Source: JAJKJG01 sp036386395 (GTDB lineage Bacteria; Pseudomonadota; Alphaproteobacteria; Rhizobiales; Beijerinckiaceae). From it: a stretch of DNA of 7,614 bases. The stretch lies in the NCBI GenBank assembly GCA_036386395.1, contig DASVVU010000021.1, forward strand, positions 1 through 7,614, in the 5' to 3' direction. The position numbers and the translations under genes are program-made. Of this stretch, positions 1 through 6,009 are shown one piece after another (position 1 is the first letter of the stretch; each line of letters starts with the position of its first letter). Below the pieces are notes generated by a model. That model was not told the DNA's origin and made no database searches. It saw only the letters and a program-made list of their open reading frames with translations.

Positions 1-2310
1 GCCCTCGTGCTCGCCGTCCAGCGCCAGCCCGCCGCCAACACCGTCGAGGTCGTCGACAAGGTCAAGGAGATGCTGCCGAAGTTCCAGGAGGAGCTCGGGC
101 TGAACGCGCAGATCCACGTCATGCTCGACCGCTCGGCCTCGGTCCGCGAGGCGGTGCACGACGTGCAGCTGACGCTCGGGCTCACCATCGTGCTCGTGAT
201 CCTGGTGATCTACCTCTTCCTCGGACGCCTCGCCGCGACCCTCATCCCCGGCGTCGCGGTGCCGATCTCGATCATCGCGACCTTCGGGGCGATGTACGTG
301 TTCGGCTACTCCATCGACAACATCTCGCTCCTCGGCCTGACCCTCGCGGTCGGCCTCGTCGTCGACGACGCGATCGTCATGCTCGAGAACATCGTGCGCC
401 ACGTCGAGGAGGGCATGACGCCGTTCGAGGCGGCGCTCAAAGGTTCGGGCGAGATCGGCTTCACCATCCTCTCCATCACCGTCTCCCTCGTCGCGGTGTT
501 CATCCCGGTGCTGCTGATGGGCGGCGTCGTCGGGCGCATCTTCAACGAGTTCGCCGTCGTCGTGACGATCGCGATCGCGGCCTCGGCGCTGATCTCGCTG
601 ACGCTCACGCCCATGCTCGCGGCGCGCCTGCCCGCGAGCCACGAGCACGGGCACGCGCCGAAGAAGAACCTGTTCGAGCGCGGCTTCGACCGGGTGCAGG
701 CGGGCTACCGCGTGCTCCTCGACCTCGCGCTGCGCTTCCGTTTCACCGTGTTCCTGATCTTCGCCGCCTCGGTCGCCGCGACCGTGTTCATGTTTGCGGC
801 GATCCCGAAGGGGTTCTTCCCGACCGAGGACATCGGCCAGCTCTCGGTCTCGACCGAGGCGCGCCAGGACGTGTCCTTCCCGGCGATGGTCGAGCTGCAG
901 CATCAGGCCCAGCGGATCATCGAGCGCTCGCCGCACGTCGCGCACGTCGTGAGCCGCGTCGGCTCGACCGGCTTCTCCGGCACCATGAACGCCGGCTCGT
1001 TCTTCGTCGAGCTGAAGCCCAAGGACCAGCGCGGCGAATTGCCGAAGGTGCTCGGCGATCTGCGGCGCCAGCTCTCGCAGGTGCCGGGCCTCTCGGTGTT
1101 CATCACGCCGGTGCAGAACCTGCGCCTCGGCGGGCGGGCCTCGAAGTCCCAGTACCAGTTCGTGGTGCAGGGCCTGAACAAGGCCGAGCTCGACCGCTGG
1201 GCCGTGCGCCTCGCCGACGCCATGACCCGCGACACGGGCGTCTTCACCGGCGTCACCACGGACCTCCAGAACACGGCCCTGCAGGCGACGGTGAAGATCG
1301 ACCGCGACAAGGCCCGCGCCCTCGGCATCACCGCCGACCAGCTGCGCTCGACCCTCTACACCGGCTTCGGCTCGCGGCAGGTCTCGACCATCTACGAGAC
1401 CGCCGACAGCTACCAGGTCATCGCCGAGTTCGACCCCACCCTCAACTGGACCGCGGACCGCCTCGACCTCGTGCGCATCCGCGCGCCGGCGAACGGCAAG
1501 CTCATCCCGCTCTCCGCCTTCGCGACGGTCGAGCGCACGGCGGGGCCGCTCTCCATCAACCAGCTCGGCCAGCTCCCGGCGGTGACGATCTCGTTCGACA
1601 CGCCGGCCGGCGTGTCGCTCGGCGACGCCGTGCAGCGCATCGACGCGATCAAGGCCGCCGAGGGCGTGCCGACCACGATCTCGACCACGTTTGCCGGCAC
1701 GGCGCGGGTGTTCCAGGAGGCGCTCGCGAACCAGGGCCTGCTCCTCGCCGCCGCCGTCATCACGATCTACATCGTGCTCGGCATCCTCTACGAGAGCTTC
1801 GTCCACCCGCTGACGATTCTCACGGGCCTCCCCGCCGCGGCGGTCGGCGCGCTCGGGGCGCTGGAGCTGTTCAGGCTCGACCTCTCGGTCATCGCGATCA
1901 TCGGCATCCTGATGCTGATCGGCATCGTGAAGAAGAACGCCATCATGATGATCGACGTCGCCCTCGTGCGTCAGCGCGAGGAGGGCGCCTCCGCCTTCGA
2001 GGCGATCCGCGAGGCGTGCCTCCTGCGCTTCCGCCCGATCATGATGACGACGCTTGCGGCGATCGCCGGCACGCTCCCGATCGCGCTCGGCGCCGGCGCG
2101 AGCTCGGAGCTCCGCCAGCCGCTCGGCATCGCCGTCGTCGGCGGCTTGGTCGTGTCCCAGCTCCTGACGCTGTTCATCACGCCGGTCTTGTACCTCTACA
2201 TGGACCGGCTGCAGACGGGGCTGAAAGGGCTGTTCCGGCGCAAGCCGCGCGAGCGGCGGAAGGAGGGGCCGCGCGAAGGCGAGACGCCGGTGCCCGCGCC
2301 GGCCGAGTAG
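1..2310 (+). CDS. RND multidrug efflux permease, MdtB/MdtC-like (5'-truncated by window edge)
   Basis: This is the inner-membrane, proton-driven subunit of a tripartite efflux pump, which would work with a periplasmic adaptor and an outer-membrane channel; neither is visible here. The reading frame is open from base 1, so the start lies outside the window. The 769 codons present, against about 1,030-1,040 residues usual for the family, imply that roughly 270 N-terminal residues are missing. Proton-relay residues are visible: the Asp-Asp pair of VVDDAIVM (364-369), the Lys of VKKNAIMM (1930-1935), and the Arg and Thr of LLRFRPIMMTT (Arg 2026-2028, Thr 2047-2049), matching AcrB D407/D408, K940, R971 and T978. 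Hydrophobic blocks at about 170-650, 720-810 and 1735-2205 flank a periplasmic porter/docking region. VQRQP near the start, YESFVHPLTIL and SELRQPLGI are strongly MdtB/MdtC-like as I recall those proteins. The protein ends in a charged, Pro-rich cytoplasmic tail. Substrate cannot be inferred. The gene converges on the sugar transferase gene and was probably the last in its own operon. Confidence 0.95.
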   Translation, partial: ALVLAVQRQPAANTVEVVDKVKEMLPKFQEELGLNAQIHVMLDRSASVREAVHDVQLTLGLTIVLVILVIYLFLGRLAATLIPGVAVPISIIATFGAMYVFGYSIDNISLLGLTLAVGLVVDDAIVMLENIVRHVEEGMTPFEAALKGSGEIGFTILSITVSLVAVFIPVLLMGGVVGRIFNEFAVVVTIAIAASALISLTLTPMLAARLPASHEHGHAPKKNLFERGFDRVQAGYRVLLDLALRFRFTVFLIFAASVAATVFMFAAIPKGFFPTEDIGQLSVSTEARQDVSFPAMVELQHQAQRIIERSPHVAHVVSRVGSTGFSGTMNAGSFFVELKPKDQRGELPKVLGDLRRQLSQVPGLSVFITPVQNLRLGGRASKSQYQFVVQGLNKAELDRWAVRLADAMTRDTGVFTGVTTDLQNTALQATVKIDRDKARALGITADQLRSTLYTGFGSRQVSTIYETADSYQVIAEFDPTLNWTADRLDLVRIRAPANGKLIPLSAFATVERTAGPLSINQLGQLPAVTISFDTPAGVSLGDAVQRIDAIKAAEGVPTTISTTFAGTARVFQEALANQGLLLAAAVITIYIVLGILYESFVHPLTILTGLPAAAVGALGALELFRLDLSVIAIIGILMLIGIVKKNAIMMIDVALVRQREEGASAFEAIREACLLRFRPIMMTTLAAIAGTLPIALGAGASSELRQPLGIAVVGGLVVSQLLTLFITPVLYLYMDRLQTGLKGLFRRKPRERRKEGPREGETPVPAPAE

Positions 2311-2364
2311 GAAGCGCGCCTGTCGCCGCGGCACCTGCCGATTCGATTCGAATGGCTAACGCCT

Positions 2365-2463
2365 AGAGCGGGATGACTTCTCTTCGAGCTGTCATCCGCT
2401 CTATCGCTTCGGTCGGGCATGATCTTTTCCGAAAACCGGCTCCCGCCTTTCGGGATCATGCCC
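2365..2463. repeat. Two-hairpin palindromic intergenic repeat (possible bidirectional terminator)
   Basis: Two adjacent dyads are visible. Hairpin 1 pairs 2365-2377 with 2391-2402: AGAGC and GGATGAC against GTCATCC and GCTCT, with one bulged G at 2370 and a 13-nt loop. Hairpin 2 pairs GGGCATGATC (2415-2424) perfectly with GATCATGCCC (2454-2463), and inside it CCGAAA (2429-2434) with TTTCGG (2448-2453), leaving a TTTT bulge (2425-2428) and a 13-nt loop. The GCATGATC...CCGAAAACCGG...GATCATGC pattern is one I recall as a very common dispersed repeat in Rhizobiales genomes; that is from memory, not a search. It fills most of the gap between two convergent genes, so it could stop transcription from both sides, although neither stem is followed by a clear T-run. 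The last paired base, 2463, is also part of the stop codon of the minus-strand gene. Confidence 0.8.
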
Positions 2464-3890
2464 TAGTAGGCGTTGCGGTAGGCCTTCCGCGACAGGATCG
2501 TGCGGCCGATGATCTTGAGGTCGAGGGCGAGCGACCAGTTGTCGATGTAGTAGAGGTCGTGCTCGAGGCGGGCGCGCATCTTGTCCTCGGTGTCGGTCGC
2601 GCCGCGGAAGCCGTGGACCTGGGCCCAGCCGGTGATGCCGGGCTTGACGTTGTGGCGCCGGGCGTAGAGGTCGATGCGGCGCTCGAAGGCCTGGTTGTGC
2701 GGCACCGCGTGCGGGCGCGGCCCGACGAGGGACATCTCGCCGACGAGCACGTTCACGAGCTGCGGCAGCTCGTCGATGTTCCAGCGCCGCAAGAGACGGC
2801 CGATCCGCGTCACGCGCTCGTCGTCCTCGGTCGCCTGGCGCACGTCGTGGTCCTCGTGCACCCGCATGGTGCGGAACTTCCAGATCCGGAACGGCTTCTG
2901 GTTGAAGCCGTAGCGGAGCTGCCTGAACACCACCGGCCCCGGGCTGTCGAGGCTGATCAGGAACGCGACGATCAGGAAGAACGGCAGCAGCAGGACGAGC
3001 CCGAGCGCCGAGGCGGCGAGGTCGAGGGCGCGCTTCGCCACCACCTCGAGGAAGTTGAGCGGCGGGCGCGCGAGGCACAGCGTCGCCATGTCCGAGACCT
3101 TGATGATCTGCACCGTGGCGAAGCGGTCGAGGATGCGCTCCGGGCCGAGGTGGATCGACACCGGCAGGGTCATGAGCCGGTCGACGACGCGCTCGATCGT
3201 CTCGGTGTCGGACCAGGGCAGGATCACGAACACGTCGTCGGGGTGGAGCGTGCGCCCGATGAGGGCGGCGCGGTCGAGGTCGCGGCCGATGTCGCCGCCG
3301 GGATGCAGCACCGCCCGGCCGACGATCTCGAAACCGAGGTTCCAGGGCTGGTACCGGCGCGCGAAGGCGTCGATCGCCTCGCGCTCGCCGACGAGCAGCA
3401 CGCGACGCGCCGTCATCCGGCCGGACGTCACGGCCCGGTGGACGAGGCGGATCGCGAGCCAGCGCCACAGGACGATGGCGGCGAGCCCCGCCGCGTAGAG
3501 CAGGACCACGTTGCCGCGGGACAGCACCGCGCCGGCCTTCGCCATGACGCTGATCGCAAGCGTGTACAGGAACGCGACGTTCCAGCTCGCGAGCGGGCGG
3601 CGGATGCGGCTCGTCGGCGCGATGTAGAACGGCAGGGTGTAGTCGCCGATGAAGGCGTTCGCCGAGATGAAGATCAGCGCCACGACGCCGCCGAGCGCCA
3701 CGAAGTTCACGATCTCGCCGCGGTCGCCGTAGACCGCGACGTGGTAGGCGACGCCGCAGGCGACGGACACCATGACGATGATGAGGAGCTCGGCCGCGAC
3801 GGTCCCGGTCGCGAAGGCGCGCCAGCTCACGATGCCGGTGCGCAGGCGCGTGACGCGGCGCTCGCTGCGGGGGTGGATCAGTTCGGTCAT
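2463..3890 (-). CDS. Undecaprenyl-phosphate sugar-1-phosphate transferase (WcaJ-like exopolysaccharide initiator)
   Basis: This enzyme transfers a hexose-1-phosphate, probably glucose-1-P or galactose-1-P, from a UDP-sugar to undecaprenyl phosphate at the inner membrane, the first committed step of glycan synthesis. The 475-residue protein has the polytopic WcaJ layout. Four hydrophobic segments (about residues 26-50, 61-80, 104-121, 127-144) are followed by a Rossmann-like domain (ARRVLLVGE near 161, to about 270) and a C-terminal Bac_transf catalytic domain (about 284-475) with its own membrane helix (about 293-313). Catalytic-domain motifs are KRALDLAAS (286), SPGPVVFRQ (316), FRIWKFRTM (334), NIDELPQLVNV (371) with the Asp373-Glu374 dyad, MSLVGPRPH (386) and VKPGITGWAQV (415). 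Length is normal. ATG at 3890 is chosen because hydrophobic segment 1 follows closely and no domain extends upstream; the preceding GGGCGGC is a weak ribosome site. It is divergent from the glycosyltransferase operon. Sugar specificity is not readable from sequence. Confidence 0.94.
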   Translation of the reverse strand: MTELIHPRSERRVTRLRTGIVSWRAFATGTVAAELLIIVMVSVACGVAYHVAVYGDRGEIVNFVALGGVVALIFISANAFIGDYTLPFYIAPTSRIRRPLASWNVAFLYTLAISVMAKAGAVLSRGNVVLLYAAGLAAIVLWRWLAIRLVHRAVTSGRMTARRVLLVGEREAIDAFARRYQPWNLGFEIVGRAVLHPGGDIGRDLDRAALIGRTLHPDDVFVILPWSDTETIERVVDRLMTLPVSIHLGPERILDRFATVQIIKVSDMATLCLARPPLNFLEVVAKRALDLAASALGLVLLLPFFLIVAFLISLDSPGPVVFRQLRYGFNQKPFRIWKFRTMRVHEDHDVRQATEDDERVTRIGRLLRRWNIDELPQLVNVLVGEMSLVGPRPHAVPHNQAFERRIDLYARRHNVKPGITGWAQVHGFRGATDTEDKMRARLEHDLYYIDNWSLALDLKIIGRTILSRKAYRNAY

Positions 3891-4004
3891 GCCGCCCGGC
3901 GGGCTGCGAGCCTTGTGCCAGCGGTTTTGTCCCGGAACGGGACGGCCGGCCCGGGCATGGGCCTTGCTCGACTGGCGGCGGGACCCTTCAGCGAAAGCCC
4001 GCGC
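3891..4004. promoter_or_regulatory. Divergent intergenic region between sugar transferase and glycosyltransferase operon
   Basis: Both polysaccharide transcription units must start in or near this 114-bp gap. I could not find a convincing sigma-70 promoter, such as an alphaproteobacterial CTTGAC-type -35 with a spaced -10, on either strand. The region contains the perfect dyad GTCCCG-gaa-CGGGAC (3929-3943) and, just after it, the self-complementary GGCCGGCC (3944-3951) and CCCGGG (3950-3955). The dyad could be an operator or a 5'-UTR hairpin shared by the two directions, but this is inference. An in-frame ATG at 3957 could extend the glycosyltransferase into this region by 16 residues. Confidence 0.35.
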
Positions 4005-5225
4005 GTGCGCATCCTCGTCGTCCACAATCGTTACCAGATCCGCGGCGGCGAGGACGTGGCGGTCGACGGCGAGATCGAGGCGCTGAGCCGAGCCGGCGTC
4101 GACGTGGTCGCGCGCATCGTCACGAACGACGCCGTCCGGGGCCTCTCGGGAAAGCTCGGCGCGGCCCTCGGCGCGGCCCGCTCGCCCGCCGGCGTGCGGC
4201 TCGTGCGCGAGGCCATCCGCGAGACGCGGCCCGACGTGCTGCACGTCCACAACTTCTTCCCGCTGATCTCGCCCGCCGTCCACGCCGCGGCGCACAGTGA
4301 GGGCGTCGCGACGGTCCAGACCCTGCACAACTTCCGCACCGTCTGCGCCGGCGGCCTCCTCATGCGCGACGGGCGCCCGTGCGAGACCTGCATCGGAGCC
4401 TCGCCCTTCTGGGGCGCCTGGCACGCCTGCTACCGCGGCTCGACGGCCGGCTCGCTCGCGGTCGCCCGCATGATCGACGCGCACCGGCGCGCCGGCACAT
4501 GGCAGGACGACGTCGACCGCTTCGTCGCGATGTCGGACTTCGCCCGGGAGCGTTTCGAGCGCGCGGGCTTCCCGGCCGAAAAGATTACCGTGAAGCCGAA
4601 CAGCGTCGACGATCCGGGCGAGCCCCGCGAGCGCGAGCGCGCCGGCATCGTCTACGCCGGCCGGCTCAGCGAGGAGAAGGGCGTGCGCGTCCTGATCGAG
4701 GCGGCGCGGCGCACGACGACCCGGATCATGGCGATCGGCGAGGGGCCGCTCGCGGCGGAGCTTCAGGCCGCGGCGCCCCCGAACGTGCTCTTCCGCGGCC
4801 CCCTCCCGCGCGCCGCCGTGCGCGAGCGGATCGCCGCCGCCGAGGCGCTCGTCGTGCCCTCGGTCTGCTACGAGGGCTCGCCCATGGTGATCGCCGAGGC
4901 CTTCGCGGCCGCGACCCCCGTCGTGGCTTCCCGCATCGGAGCCCTCGAAGGCCTCGTCGAGGACGGGCGCACGGGGCTGCATGCGCAGCCCGGCGACGCC
5001 GCGGACTTGGCCCGGACGCTCGACCGCGTCATCGCCGACAAGGCTGCGGCGCGCCTCATGGGCCGCCGGGCGCGCGCTCTCTACGAGGCCGAATGGAGCC
5101 CGCGGGCGAACGTCGCGGCGCTCATGCGGATCTATGCCGAGGCGCTCGCGGCGTTCCGGGCGCGGGACGCTGAGGAGCCGGCGCCCCTCGGGCTGGAGCC
5201 TGTGGGAGGCGACCGTGGGGCATGA
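4005..5225 (+). CDS. GT4-family glycosyltransferase (GT-B fold)
   Basis: This is a retaining, nucleotide-sugar-dependent glycosyltransferase, expected to add a sugar to a lipid-linked oligosaccharide on the cytoplasmic side of the inner membrane. The 406-residue product has an N-terminal acceptor domain beginning RILVVHNRYQIRGGED (residues 2-17), then DVLHVHNFFP (77-86) and a cysteine-bearing segment with C114, the CETC pair C126/C129, and C142, which I recall in a subset of GT4 enzymes. The C-terminal donor domain has VYAGRLSEEKGV (216-227), with the expected phosphate-contacting Arg220 and Lys225, and the E-x7-E motif EGSPMVIAE (E290 to E298). The GTG at 4005 is chosen because the family normally begins right at this beta strand. 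ATG at 3957 is an alternative, and neither has a clear Shine-Dalgarno. Its end overlaps the next gene by 11 bases. Donor and acceptor are unknown. Confidence 0.92.
   Translation: MRILVVHNRYQIRGGEDVAVDGEIEALSRAGVDVVARIVTNDAVRGLSGKLGAALGAARSPAGVRLVREAIRETRPDVLHVHNFFPLISPAVHAAAHSEGVATVQTLHNFRTVCAGGLLMRDGRPCETCIGASPFWGAWHACYRGSTAGSLAVARMIDAHRRAGTWQDDVDRFVAMSDFARERFERAGFPAEKITVKPNSVDDPGEPRERERAGIVYAGRLSEEKGVRVLIEAARRTTTRIMAIGEGPLAAELQAAAPPNVLFRGPLPRAAVRERIAAAEALVVPSVCYEGSPMVIAEAFAAATPVVASRIGALEGLVEDGRTGLHAQPGDAADLARTLDRVIADKAAARLMGRRARALYEAEWSPRANVAALMRIYAEALAAFRARDAEEPAPLGLEPVGGDRGA
5204..5209 (+). promoter_or_regulatory. Ribosome binding site deciding the GT26 gene start
   Basis: GGGAGG lies inside the end of the upstream glycosyltransferase gene, 5 nt before a GTG at 5215. 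It is the strongest Shine-Dalgarno-like site I found for any gene in the window. It picks GTG 5215 over the ATG at 5222, which is in a different frame and yields only a shadow ORF. Confidence 0.7.
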
Positions 5226-6009
5226 CCCGCAGTCCCGCCGCTTCGACGTCGGCGGCGTCCCGATCTCGGCCATCGACATGGACGGCCTCGTGGCGGCGGT
5301 CGCGCGCTGGCTCGACGGGCGCGGCCCTGAAACGCCCGGCGCCTTCGTCTGCTTCCGCGACGCCCACGGGGTCGTGCGGGCGCAGGACGACGCCGCCTTG
5401 GGCGCCGCGCACCGCGACGCCTTCCTCGTCGCCCCGGACGGCAAGCCGCTCGCCCTGATCGCCCGCCTGCGGCGCATCGAGGGCGTCGGCCAGGTGCCGG
5501 GGATCGAGGCCTTGGAAGTCCTGTGCCGGGCGGGCGCGCCGCACGGCTGGCGGCACTTCTTCCTCGGCGGCGGGCCGGGCGTGGCCCAGGCCCTCGCCGA
5601 GGCGATGGCCGAGAAGATTCCCGGGCTTTTGGTCGGCGGGGTTGAGACCCCGCCCTTCCGGGAGCAGACGCCGGAAGAACTCGACGACTTGCGCCGGCGC
5701 ATAGCCGCCTCGGGCACCGACATCCTCTGGGTCGGCCTCGGCTCGCCGAAGCAGGAGCTGTGGATGACGGCGAACGCGCCGCATCTTCCGGGCGTCATCG
5801 CCATGGGCGTCGGCGCCGCCTTCGACGTGCATACGGGCCGCGTCGCCCGGGCGCCGCGGATCGTGCGCGCCGCGGGCCTCGAATGGGCCTGGCGCGTCGC
5901 CCGCGAGCCCGCCCGGCTGTGGCGCCGCTACGCCGAGGTGGTGCCGCGCTTCCTCTGGCTCGTCGCCCGACAGGAGCTGCGGCTTGCCCGGACGAGGCCC
6001 GGCCGGTGA
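5215..6009 (+). CDS. WecG/TagA/CpsF family glycosyltransferase (GT26)
   Basis: Family members transfer N-acetylmannosamine, its uronic acid, or a related sugar from a UDP-sugar to a polyprenyl-diphosphate-linked acceptor, usually as an early step in cell-surface polymer synthesis. The 264-residue product is of normal length. Motifs in order are FVCFRDAHGVV (44-54), LVAPDGKPLALI (71-82) with Asp75 in the position of the proposed catalytic Asp of TagA enzymes, VPGIEALEVL (94-103), FFLGGGPGVA (115-124), DILWVGLGSPKQELWM (169-184) and IAMGVGAAFDVHTG (195-208). The C-terminal tail is Arg-rich, with WRVAREPARLWRRY at 226-239, typical of the part that docks on the membrane. The start is GTG 5215, set by the strong site at 5204-5209 and giving an 11-base overlap with the upstream gene, so the pair is probably translationally coupled. 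The stop TGA (6007-6009) overlaps the next GTG. The sugar is not predictable from the sequence. Confidence 0.93.
   Translation: MGHDPQSRRFDVGGVPISAIDMDGLVAAVARWLDGRGPETPGAFVCFRDAHGVVRAQDDAALGAAHRDAFLVAPDGKPLALIARLRRIEGVGQVPGIEALEVLCRAGAPHGWRHFFLGGGPGVAQALAEAMAEKIPGLLVGGVETPPFREQTPEELDDLRRRIAASGTDILWVGLGSPKQELWMTANAPHLPGVIAMGVGAAFDVHTGRVARAPRIVRAAGLEWAWRVAREPARLWRRYAEVVPRFLWLVARQELRLARTRPGR
5994..5997 (+). promoter_or_regulatory. Candidate ribosome binding site for the GNAT gene
   Basis: GAGG lies 8 nt upstream of the GTG at 6006, within the end of the GT26 gene. The match is short but the spacing is good. With the GTGA stop/start overlap it supports GTG 6006 over the later in-frame GTG at 6096. 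Confidence 0.45.

Noticed and set aside
2373..5225. A 950-codon plus-strand open frame covering the whole sugar transferase region
   Set aside because: Its first half is antisense to the Bac_transf gene and has a skewed Arg/Asp/Glu/Val/His composition with no domains. Only the part from about 4005 encodes a real protein, the GT4 enzyme.
5222..5458. ATG overlapping the GT4 stop codon (ATGA) as the start of the next gene
   Set aside because: That frame gives a short Ser/Arg/Pro-rich shadow. The GT26 motifs lie in the frame starting at GTG 5215 with a strong ribosome site.
3891..5804. Minus-strand 5' extension of the sugar transferase frame, up to 1,113 codons
   Set aside because: The extension lies antisense to the GT4 and GT26 genes, has shadow-like composition, and the family N-terminus fits the ATG at 3890.
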